Positions 52,984 to 59,757 of a stretch of DNA of 64,000 nt are shown one piece after another. The translations under genes and the position numbers were made by a program. Under the pieces are notes generated by a model. It saw only the letters and a program-made list of their open reading frames with translations. It had not been told where the DNA came from and ran no database searches. Each line of letters opens with the position of its first letter. The first letter of the stretch is position 1. This DNA is from Pseudomonadota bacterium (lineage in GTDB: Bacteria; Pseudomonadota; Gammaproteobacteria; Burkholderiales; Methylophilaceae). The stretch spans positions 19,000-82,999 of the forward strand of contig JAKQIT010000146.1 of the NCBI GenBank assembly GCA_029556915.1, read 5' to 3'.

Positions 52984-53146
52984 CTGTAATATTGATTTTA
53001 ATATTTACAGATTTTCCTTTATTCAATTACCGATTTTTGAGAATTTTTATTTTATATTTTTCTCGTATTACTGTAATAATGATATTGACTTTTACTTATT
53101 AACTGCTTTAATTAAATTACAACAATAATAAAAAAGGGTTAATGAT

Positions 53147-53719
53147 ATGAAAGAAAATAAGTTTATTAAACAGTATTTAGATAATAATAATTTTGAAGTG
53201 ATTAATGGTAAGTTTTATAATAAGAAAGATAAATTGATTAAAAAACCAGTTCAACTTTTAGATGATAAAGAGTTTATTAAGGTTTTTATTAATGCGAATA
53301 GTGTATTAAGTGATTTAAAAAACAGTTCTAAATTAGTATTTGAATATGTGTTTAAATGCTTACAATCAAGTTCAAGCTTTAATAAAACTGAAATAGAAGT
53401 TAATTTTAAGCATTACAATAGATTTTGTAGATACAATAATATTAAAGCTTTATGTGAGAAAAGCTTTTATCTTGCAAGAAAGCAATTGATTGATTTAGAT
53501 ATTATTGACGAAACAGAAGATAAGGGAGTTTATTACTTTAATCTTAATTACTTTTTTAATGGTAATAGATTAACTGTTATTACTGAATATGTTAGAAGTA
53601 ATTCAAGCATTAAAGAAGATAATAAAAAATTAGATGAAGATACTAATTTAAAACAGAATGATATTAAAGATAATGAATTAGAAGGTTATAAACAGAAAAA
53701 AACAGCATTTCAAAGTTAA
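53147..53719 (+). CDS. Probable replication initiator (winged-helix Rep-like)
   Basis: The 190-residue product has an N-terminal winged-helix-like domain. LSDLKNSSKLVFEYVFKCLQ is followed by EIEVNFKHYNRFCRYNNIKAL, FYLARKQLIDLDIIDETEDKGV and YYFNLNYFFNGNRLTVI (separate pieces). The order helix, strand, recognition helix and a final Y.FNL.YFF wing resembles RepL-like and other plasmid initiators. The C-terminal 40 residues are polar. It is preceded by AACAATAATAAAAAAGGG and 828 bp of palindrome-rich DNA. Replication of the excised circle is therefore plausible. It ends at a bidirectional terminator. Confidence 0.55.
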   Translation: MKENKFIKQYLDNNNFEVINGKFYNKKDKLIKKPVQLLDDKEFIKVFINANSVLSDLKNSSKLVFEYVFKCLQSSSSFNKTEIEVNFKHYNRFCRYNNIKALCEKSFYLARKQLIDLDIIDETEDKGVYYFNLNYFFNGNRLTVITEYVRSNSSIKEDNKKLDEDTNLKQNDIKDNELEGYKQKKTAFQS

Positions 53720-53724
53720 TAAAA

Positions 53725-53745
53725 AAGCCCCAAATTTTGGGGCTT
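53725..53745. terminator. Bidirectional terminator between the Rep-like and H-NS genes
   Basis: Near-perfect hairpin AAGCCCCAAA/TTTTGGGGCTT, flanked by an A-run on the left and T-rich sequence on the right. It lies between convergent genes. Confidence 0.8.
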
Positions 53746-53767
53746 AATATTTTTAAGCATGTTTATA

Positions 53768-54073
53768 CTATTCTTTAATTAAAGCACTATCTAATGTATT
53801 ACCAGCTTTTAAGTAAGCTTCAATCCATAAAGGTTTTCTACCTTTGCCCGTCCAAGTTTGTGTTTTGTCTGTTGGGTTAGCATATACAGCTTTTGATTTT
53901 GATTTAGCTTTTGACTTTGATTTAATGTTTAACTCTTTTGCTGTGAAGCTGTATTTTTCAATATCTTCATTAACTCTTTTTAATGCTTCTTTTCTTGTTG
54001 TATTTAACAAGTCTGTTTTCTTTGTTAGTAATTCTTGAATTTGTAAATCAATATCTTCTACTGTATTAGCCAT
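53768..54073 (-). CDS. H-NS family nucleoid-associated protein
   Basis: The 101-residue protein has an N-terminal helical oligomerization region (VEDIDLQIQELLTKKTDLLN), a basic linker (KSKSKAKSKSKA) and a C-terminal DNA-binding motif (YANPTDKTQTWTGKGRKPLW, residues about 64-83). The last is the H-NS core with TWTGKGRKP as the AT-hook-like loop. H-NS proteins silence AT-rich DNA. Being carried on a very AT-rich element, it may mask the element's genes in the host or keep them quiet until transfer (inference). It is monocistronic, next to the integrase gene. Confidence 0.82.
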   Translation of the reverse strand: MANTVEDIDLQIQELLTKKTDLLNTTRKEALKRVNEDIEKYSFTAKELNIKSKSKAKSKSKAVYANPTDKTQTWTGKGRKPLWIEAYLKAGNTLDSALIKE

Positions 54074-54165
54074 TTTTTAAGCTCCTTAATTTAGTAATAA
54101 GTTTAAAACAAAATCGATTTTAAATATGTTTTAAAAAAAAGTATACTAATTTATTAAACTATTTA

Positions 54166-55482
54166 TTAATTTTCACTTATTTTTTTAGTTAAATTATCAA
54201 TTAAGTTTCTTGAATAATGCTTAGTCATTCCTTTGTTTAAATGTCCTGCTTGCCTTTGTATATCTCTTTCTGTTGATACTAAATCATTATTAACCCTGTT
54301 GTTTTCTTCATAATTAAATAAATGAGTCTTCTCAAAATAAGCTATATCATTAATGTTAGCTAATTCACTTACTGCAATTGGGTTTAAATGTTCTTCTAAT
54401 GCTCTACTTATAAACTCACTTCTTAAATCGTGAAATTTAAAATCTTCTATGTTGAGTTCTTTAATAATTCTATTCCAAGAGGAATTAAAGCCCTCTATTG
54501 ATAGATTAAACACCATATCATTAGATTTCTTATGTTCTATATCAATAAGTATCTTTTTAACGATTATTTGAGCTTGTGGAAGTAATTTTACTTTTCTTGG
54601 TAAGCCGTTTTTAGTTTTGTTTAACTGTATATAGTTATCTTTTAAATCATTTTTTTTCATTAAAAGTATTTCACTTTTTCGCATACCAGTTGTTAAAGCT
54701 AATAATGTTATTATCAATAAATTTTTATTTTCGTTCTTGTTTAAAGCATCTAAAATTAATTCTTCTTCTTTTTTGCTTAATCTTCTATCTCTCTTTATAA
54801 AGAAATTCTTTAAGTCTTTCTTATTAACTTTTTTGACAGGGTTAATTTCTGCAAGTATTTCATACTTACTATAATAGTTTGAAAAATTACTAAAAAAGCT
54901 ACTGATATAGTTTAACTCTCTTTTTACTGTTGATTTTTTTACTGTTTCTAATCTTTTTGATATGTAGCTGGCTATATCGCTTGAAGTCATTTTTAAAGGG
55001 TCTAAATCTCCAAATTCTATTAAAAAATCTTCTCCAAAAGCATTAGCTACTGATACAGGGGAATTTTCAAATAAAATATTGTTAGTGATTTTAACTTTTG
55101 ATATGTTTTTAACAAGTAATCTATATTTTCTATTACTCATTCTGTCTAATTCGTTTAAGTCTTTATGTGTCCTTATAAAATGCTTTTCATTAAATGCTTC
55201 TAGTAATGCAGATAAGCTATTATTCTCTTTAAAGCTTTTATCTTCATACTCATTATATAAATCATTGTCTTCTTGGGTTAAAAATGTATTTAAAGCATTT
55301 TTACCTATGATTGTTTTTGAGTTGTTTATAATTTCATTTGCAATATCAAGAGTATCAACAAGCTTATTTAATTTAATATCTTTCTTATTAATTCTTACTC
55401 TATATTTAGTTATTAAAGTGCCGTCTTTTTGTTTATATGTAATCTCTTGAATACCTTTTTGAATTAAAGACATTTTATTCAT
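54166..55482 (-). CDS. int: Tyrosine recombinase (integrase) of the tRNA-Arg element
   Basis: The 438-residue protein has an N-terminal arm-binding-like region, a core-binding domain (about 130-230) and a catalytic domain. The catalytic Arg lies in LLALTTGMRKSEILLM (about 262-277), HxxR in FKFHDLRSEFI, and the His-Tyr end in QAGHLNKGMTKHYSR. All tyrosine recombinase residues are present. It reads leftward from the right end, 161 bp from the att core and directly downstream of the host tRNA-Arg 5' half. The host tRNA promoter therefore points into it. TTTTTGTCAA repeats lie just upstream of its start. Confidence 0.88.
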   Translation of the reverse strand: MNKMSLIQKGIQEITYKQKDGTLITKYRVRINKKDIKLNKLVDTLDIANEIINNSKTIIGKNALNTFLTQEDNDLYNEYEDKSFKENNSLSALLEAFNEKHFIRTHKDLNELDRMSNRKYRLLVKNISKVKITNNILFENSPVSVANAFGEDFLIEFGDLDPLKMTSSDIASYISKRLETVKKSTVKRELNYISSFFSNFSNYYSKYEILAEINPVKKVNKKDLKNFFIKRDRRLSKKEEELILDALNKNENKNLLIITLLALTTGMRKSEILLMKKNDLKDNYIQLNKTKNGLPRKVKLLPQAQIIVKKILIDIEHKKSNDMVFNLSIEGFNSSWNRIIKELNIEDFKFHDLRSEFISRALEEHLNPIAVSELANINDIAYFEKTHLFNYEENNRVNNDLVSTERDIQRQAGHLNKGMTKHYSRNLIDNLTKKISEN

Positions 55483-55528
55483 AGCTCCGTAGCAGTTGAT
55501 ATGAATGAGATTAGAACAGCCCCTTCTT

Positions 55529-55549
55529 TTTTTGTCAAATTTTTGTCAA
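55529..55549 (+). repeat. Right-end TTTTTGTCAA repeats (candidate integrase arm sites)
   Basis: Two direct copies at 55529 and 55540, 11 bp apart, in the same orientation as the four copies near the left end. They lie between the integrase start and the att core. Confidence 0.65.
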
Positions 55550-55643
55550 AATTTGTGATAAAAAGAGGTTTTATTGAAGTGTAGTAAATTACTAACTTAT
55601 TGAATTTATTAGATATTGTATATGAGTGAAAGGTTAAACGACA

Positions 55644-55654
55644 CCTTAGGAGGG
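55644..55654 (+). repeat. Right attachment core (attR)
   Basis: CCTTAGGAGGG, identical to 43330-43340. It is the anticodon arm segment at the end of the host tRNA-Arg 5' half. Confidence 0.85.
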
Positions 55655-55683
55655 GAGAGCTCTATCCACTGAGCTACGGGGGC
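55644..55683 (-). pseudogene. 5' half of the host tRNA-Arg(CCU) gene, split by the element
   Basis: On the minus strand it reads GCCCCCG (acceptor), TA, D arm GCTC-AGTGGATA-GAGC, T, anticodon stem CTCCC and loop CTCCTAA, then leaves tRNA sequence after GG. No 3' half follows in the element. It complements the fragment at 43294-43340. Confidence 0.9.
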
Positions 55684-55803
55684 AAACTTGCAAAGCCGTC
55701 ATTTTCTCACATTTGTGGCCTTCAGGCGCGCGTGAATATTTTGTAGCTAATAAAAAATGTTAAAATAACGCACCGCAACCGATTGCCCCAACGGAGTACA
55801 TGC

Positions 55804-56346
55804 ATGACACTTAAAATATTGTTCTACTCCGCTGTGTTATTGATTGCTTTGCTGGGTTATCGCAGCTATGCCACGGCTGGCGAATTACCAAAAGTGGGTA
55901 ATTTTGCCCCCAACTTCAAACTCAATGATGCGCAGGGAAAAACACATCAACTGGCTGATTACGCAGGTCAATATCTAGTGTTGTATTTTTATCCAAAAGA
56001 TGACACGCCAGGCTGTACCAAAGAAGCCTGCCAATTTAGAGATGACTTAGTACAACTTGAAAAACTGGGCGCAAAAGTAGTAGGTGTGAGCGTAGATAAT
56101 AGTGATTCACATGCCAATTTTGCCAAAAAATACCATTTACCATTTCCGCTACTGTCTGACATTGAGGGTAAAGTGGCGGATAGTTACGGTGCGCTAAGTC
56201 ATTTAATCGTGGTAAAAATTGCCAAACGCTATACCTTTTTGATTGACTCGCAAGGTAAAATAGCAAAAGTTTATACTAAAGTTGATACATCAAAACATTC
56301 CCAACAAATTATCGATGACATCAATAATATTAAAAATAATCATTAA
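55804..56346 (+). CDS. Peroxiredoxin, Bcp/PrxQ type, with N-terminal membrane anchor or signal
   Basis: I chose the ATG at 55804 with GGAG nine bases upstream, giving 180 residues. The N-terminus (about 4-20, KILFYSAVLLIALLGY) is a signal or anchor, which is unusual for Bcp and suggests periplasmic location. The thioredoxin-fold domain carries the peroxidatic Cys71 in YPKDDTPGCTKEACQFRDD and a second Cys76 five residues later, the PrxQ spacing. The enzyme reduces hydroperoxides with thioredoxin as electron donor. It is host chromosome between the two elements. Confidence 0.87.
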   Translation: MTLKILFYSAVLLIALLGYRSYATAGELPKVGNFAPNFKLNDAQGKTHQLADYAGQYLVLYFYPKDDTPGCTKEACQFRDDLVQLEKLGAKVVGVSVDNSDSHANFAKKYHLPFPLLSDIEGKVADSYGALSHLIVVKIAKRYTFLIDSQGKIAKVYTKVDTSKHSQQIIDDINNIKNNH

Positions 56347-56391
56347 GTTGCATCAAATTTCAATCGTTACTCATTTCAAATACTTATAAAA

Positions 56392-57417
56392 ATGCCTACC
56401 GACCAATCTTTTGCAGTTATTATTGCCCTCACTATTTTTGTACTCCTTTTTGGCGCTATGGGGATTTTTTATGCGCTAAAGTTAAAACGTAGCGAGGAAC
56501 TTTGGAAGTTTGCCTTAGAAGGTGCTGGTGATGGCGTTTGGGATTGGGACATCAAAAATAATATTGCCCACTTTTCTGAACGCTACAAAGAGCTTTTTGG
56601 CTTTACCGATGACGAAATCAGCACGAGTTTGCAAGCTTGGGATGACCGAATTCACCCTGAAGATCTAGTTTCAATGAAAGATGCCATCAATAATTATTTA
56701 ACGGGTAAAACGGTAAGATACCAGCACGAACATCGTGTGATTTGTAAGGATAAAAGTGTTAAATGGGTGCTGTCACGTGGCATGGTGATTTCGCGCGATA
56801 GAAGTGGCAATCCACTTCGCATGGTGGGCACGCACGCAGATATTACTGAGCGTAAATTATTGGAAAGCCAACAAAAAAATCTGGCCCACTTTGATGTGCT
56901 GACGGGTTTGCCAAATCGTAAACTATTTAATGACAGACTTAAGCTCGCCCTTGCTTATGCTAAGCGTGAAAGCAAAACACTGGCGGTGATGTTTATCGAT
57001 TTAGATTTATTTAAAGAAATTAACGACCAGCACGGCCACAAAGTAGGCGACATGGTACTCAAAAAAATCGCGCAGCGCCTCACCACCTGCGTGCGTGAAA
57101 CTGACACGGTAGCTAGGCTGGGGGGGGACGAATTTATTATTTTGCTGCCCAATGTTGATAACAAAGCCGACATTCAAACGGTTGCCAATAAAATTTTAGA
57201 AACCGCGGTCAAGTTTATTGAAATCGTTAAACCCACAGAAGCCAGCAACAAACCGCAACTTAAAAATCTGCAAGTGTCTGCCAGTATAGGCATCGCCATT
57301 TATCCTGAGCATGGTGGCACAGAAAAAACCTTAATAGCTAATGCCGACATGGCAATGTACCTAGCAAAAAAACATGGTAAAAATCAGGCCATATTTTTTG
57401 ATAAGAATATGAATTAA
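56392..57417 (+). CDS. PAS-GGDEF diguanylate cyclase
   Basis: The 341-residue protein has one N-terminal membrane helix (about 8-28), a PAS domain with PAC motif (about 35-155: GAGDGVWDWDIKNNIAHFSE, then MVGTHADITERKLLE) and a GGDEF domain (about 165-340) with ARLGGDEFIILLPN and I-site RETD. It should make cyclic di-GMP and be subject to product inhibition. The PAS segment closely resembles one in the large protein encoded at 30669 (GSGDGVWDWDI, GTHTDITDRK). It is 45 bp behind the peroxiredoxin gene and may be co-transcribed with it. Confidence 0.88.
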   Translation: MPTDQSFAVIIALTIFVLLFGAMGIFYALKLKRSEELWKFALEGAGDGVWDWDIKNNIAHFSERYKELFGFTDDEISTSLQAWDDRIHPEDLVSMKDAINNYLTGKTVRYQHEHRVICKDKSVKWVLSRGMVISRDRSGNPLRMVGTHADITERKLLESQQKNLAHFDVLTGLPNRKLFNDRLKLALAYAKRESKTLAVMFIDLDLFKEINDQHGHKVGDMVLKKIAQRLTTCVRETDTVARLGGDEFIILLPNVDNKADIQTVANKILETAVKFIEIVKPTEASNKPQLKNLQVSASIGIAIYPEHGGTEKTLIANADMAMYLAKKHGKNQAIFFDKNMN

Positions 57418-57487
57418 GTTGCTGCTGGATTCAAAGGGCGAAAGATTTAGAGAGCATAAATGCCGTAAAGGCATGATAAGAAAAGCT

Positions 57488-57507
57488 TGGTGCCGGGGCC
57501 TGAACCT
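57488..57507 (+). repeat. Degenerate tRNA-Leu 3' end, probable left attachment site of element 2
   Basis: TGGTGCC-GGGGCC-TGAACC resembles the plus-strand image of the tRNA-Leu 3' end at 63820 (TGGTGCCCGGGGCCGGAA), with one base missing and one changed. It lies near the point where element genes begin. Confidence 0.45.
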
Positions 57508-57562
57508 AACAATTGCTTGTAGGCATTGATACATATAGATTCGCACAAATCACATTAAAAAG

Positions 57563-57588
57563 TTACCAACAAAGTTACCAGCAATTAT
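57563..57588 (+). repeat. Left-end TTACCAAC repeats of element 2
   Basis: TTACCAACAAAGTTACCAGCA, closely matching 63687-63711 at the other end (about 21 of 22 bases). These are candidate integrase arm sites. Confidence 0.6.
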
Positions 57589-57688
57589 GTAAGTAACCCA
57601 GCTTTGATTATAATCTTTGTCATCCATACAAAACAAAGCCAGTTTGCCAAATAAATTGTGCTTCTTAATACTGAAGAAAAGGTTAATG

Positions 57689-58930
57689 ATGAAACTACTA
57701 ACGAAACCCATTACTGAATTGATACTACTGCTAGGTCTCATCATTCCTTCACTATGCTCAGCCGAAATTCACCCAATAGTTTTCATAGACGACAACGACT
57801 TATATAACAAAACTGCTTTCGGGATGTCGTTTTCCGACTTTAAGTCCAAAGCTGGCACATACATAAGCGCCTGCCAAGATGCAAACAGGTCTAATCAGTT
57901 TGCGGACAAAGCTTGCAAAGTCGCTTTTAAGACCAACGATTATGGCATGGCGGAAGCACTAGTGATGTTTAAGAATGAGCAGTTAATTAGCGTGTATCAC
58001 AAGCTTAACAACGAAAATTACGAAAAGCTCGTTAAAAATCTAAACGACATTTATAAGGAAAACGCTCAAATAGAAAAACGTGTAGAGAAGAAAGGAATAT
58101 TCTCTGATTCACTTGCAAATGAATATGCTATTTGGTCATTCAGCAACTATTTAATGCTTGCCTCAAAGTTTGATGTTCAAAAATATCAGAAAAATAGCCC
58201 GAATTTTCTTTATGCAATGGAATCAACAAACCCAGAGTTTATGAATAACATTAAGGATGAAGCAAAAAAGAAATCAAATATTGAAGTTATTACAAAACAA
58301 GCACCGCTAAATTTGCCTTCAAATTCTCTCGTACAAAACACACCCAACACCGAAGACAATCCAACTAGCACAGCCGTTGAACAACCCAAACCCATAGCCA
58401 AAAAGGCCAAAATTATTAACCCCAATTGGCCTCAAGAACCTGATAGCTTTATGGGGGTAAATTTCGGTGAGAGTTTTACAAGTCAGGTAAATAGATGCCC
58501 TTCTAAATCTACCATTATTGAAAAAAATCGCTGCTACAACGTTATTTCTGAGAAAGCCGAATTTTACGAAGCACATAACTTGGCAGACCTAGGGATGTAT
58601 CTACTTGACGTTTGGCCAAAAGTTAAAAATGGCAATTTTGAGGGCATTGAATTTGAAATCAATCGCCTTCAGTATTTGCAAATGCTTGAATTACTAGAGG
58701 CAAAATTCGGAAAAGCTCATGCTGTTAAAGATACCGTTGTTCAAAACAAAATGGGGGCTAAGTTTCAAGGTAAGGTATTTATGTGGAACGGCATGAATGC
58801 TTCTATCGAGCTAAAAGAATATGGCAGCAAAATAGATAGGGCTTCGGTCAGCGTATTTACTAAATCATTTATGGATTTGTTAAATAAAGAACAAAAAAAC
58901 AAAGCCCAACAGTACAAAAACAACCTCTAG
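57689..58930 (+). CDS. Secreted two-lobed cargo protein of element 2
   Basis: I chose the ATG at 57689 (AAAGG at a good distance); the ATG at 57686 is equally in frame. The product is 413 residues with a signal peptide (cleavage near CSA). Two related halves are separated by a low-complexity linker (about 225-265, ending PKPIAKKAKI). Each half begins FG.[SN]F or similar, contains a pair of cysteines (CQDANRSNQFADKAC and CPSKSTIIEKNRC) and ends in a helical L..I/LEAKFG part. No family is recognised. It is convergent with the next gene, and the two stops share the CTAG at 58927-58930. Confidence 0.65.
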   Translation: MKLLTKPITELILLLGLIIPSLCSAEIHPIVFIDDNDLYNKTAFGMSFSDFKSKAGTYISACQDANRSNQFADKACKVAFKTNDYGMAEALVMFKNEQLISVYHKLNNENYEKLVKNLNDIYKENAQIEKRVEKKGIFSDSLANEYAIWSFSNYLMLASKFDVQKYQKNSPNFLYAMESTNPEFMNNIKDEAKKKSNIEVITKQAPLNLPSNSLVQNTPNTEDNPTSTAVEQPKPIAKKAKIINPNWPQEPDSFMGVNFGESFTSQVNRCPSKSTIIEKNRCYNVISEKAEFYEAHNLADLGMYLLDVWPKVKNGNFEGIEFEINRLQYLQMLELLEAKFGKAHAVKDTVVQNKMGAKFQGKVFMWNGMNASIELKEYGSKIDRASVSVFTKSFMDLLNKEQKNKAQQYKNNL

Positions 58931-59757
58931 CCTACCTTATGGGTTTTCCTGTAAATTTGCTGGCTTCTAAGTCCTTCAATAGCTCGACTAAGCTCGTTAT
59001 CCAATGCTACCTGATAGCGCGCTAACAGTTCATTGGTATATGGGCAAAGTTTTTCCGTTTGCACAAGCTGCATCACGGTTTTACAGGCAAGCTTAATTTT
59101 TAGCTGACCTTGCAAATTCACACAGTAATCCAGATAAGAGTCTAACCATTTGGCGATACTTTCAGAGTCTAGAACTTCGCTGCTGGCAGGGGAAATATCA
59201 GCTTCCAGCATATAGGCTTCATAAAGTTCGGGGCATTTTTTTAGCTCAGCAACATCACCCGAATGAAGTTTTCTTAAATTTAATGTGCTATATTTTTCCA
59301 GAATTATGTTTCCGAAATCTAGCTGGCTTTTATCGTCTTCGTTAAAGTCGAAATCAATAGTGGAATTTTGATAACCCAGCATTCCAAATTGGTAGCCAAG
59401 GGCATTTTCAGCACTGTGTATGTTTTCACTGCGCTTCTTAGTTCGCTGCAATTCAATATATGCTGATTCTGCTTTTACTAGTCGAAATTGCCGCCACATA
59501 CTGTGCGCGATTCTTTCAACATAGAATTGCTCTAACGTGCCGACGGGCTTGAGTGATTCAACCAATCCACCAAGCAATAACTGGAAGTCTTCAAGACTCT
59601 CACCATGAATAACGACTTTTGAGCTATATATCCCGTGTTTGATTGAGTTAGAAGCCACTATCGCCTTCCCCTTGGGAGATTTGGCACCTGTACTCTTTTG
59701 GGCATTCGCTTTGTTAGCAGCTATTTGTTTGTCAGTTGTCATTTTTACACCACACAT
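58927..59757 (-). CDS. Protein with N-terminal KSTGAKSPKGK motif, element 2
   Basis: The product is 276 residues (or 271 from the second ATG). Its N-terminus reads KQIAANKANAQKSTGAKSPKGKA and NSIKHGIYSS in succession. This [NQ]A.[KR]STGPKTPEGK-type motif is found at the start of many mobile-element and environmental bacterial proteins of unknown role. The rest is helical with SMWRQFRLVKAESAYIELQR and no catalytic signature. It overlaps the DUF3631 gene by 13 bp, which suggests translational coupling. Its use with a DUF3631 ATPase hints at a DNA-associated role (inference). Confidence 0.65.
   Translation of the reverse strand: MCGVKMTTDKQIAANKANAQKSTGAKSPKGKAIVASNSIKHGIYSSKVVIHGESLEDFQLLLGGLVESLKPVGTLEQFYVERIAHSMWRQFRLVKAESAYIELQRTKKRSENIHSAENALGYQFGMLGYQNSTIDFDFNEDDKSQLDFGNIILEKYSTLNLRKLHSGDVAELKKCPELYEAYMLEADISPASSEVLDSESIAKWLDSYLDYCVNLQGQLKIKLACKTVMQLVQTEKLCPYTNELLARYQVALDNELSRAIEGLRSQQIYRKTHKVG

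Larger units (their letters stand above)
52319..53146. other. 828-bp non-coding region before the replication gene
   Basis: This spacer contains a promoter for the metallopeptidase-like gene, a perfect palindrome TTGATAGC-AA-GCTATCAA (52468-52485), a GC-rich island with CGCCC-GTAT-GGGC (52641-52653) and CCCCCGGGGG (near 52670), a nested palindrome at 52940-52983, several TATTACAGTA-type motifs, and TATTAC-T-GTAATA (53066-53078). It has no credible open reading frame. The density of symmetric sites and the adjacent Rep-like gene make it a good candidate for a replication origin (inference). Confidence 0.5.
43330..55654. mobile_element. AT-rich integrative and mobilizable element inserted in tRNA-Arg(CCU)
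   Basis: The element is about 12.3 kb. It is bounded by the 11-bp direct repeat CCTTAGGAGGG (43330-43340 and 55644-55654), which is the anticodon loop and stem of the split host tRNA. Base composition drops sharply at both boundaries. It encodes a tyrosine recombinase at the right end, an H-NS-like protein, a probable replication initiator, a MobF relaxase, a coupling ATPase, ribbon-helix-helix proteins, a putative metallopeptidase and several unknown proteins. It also carries a complete replacement tRNA-Arg(CCU). No type IV secretion channel genes are present, so transfer would need a helper. Confidence 0.9.

Noticed and set aside
57488-57560. A tRNA gene near the left end of element 2
   Set aside because: Only about 20 bp resemble the tRNA-Leu 3' end; no cloverleaf can be drawn.
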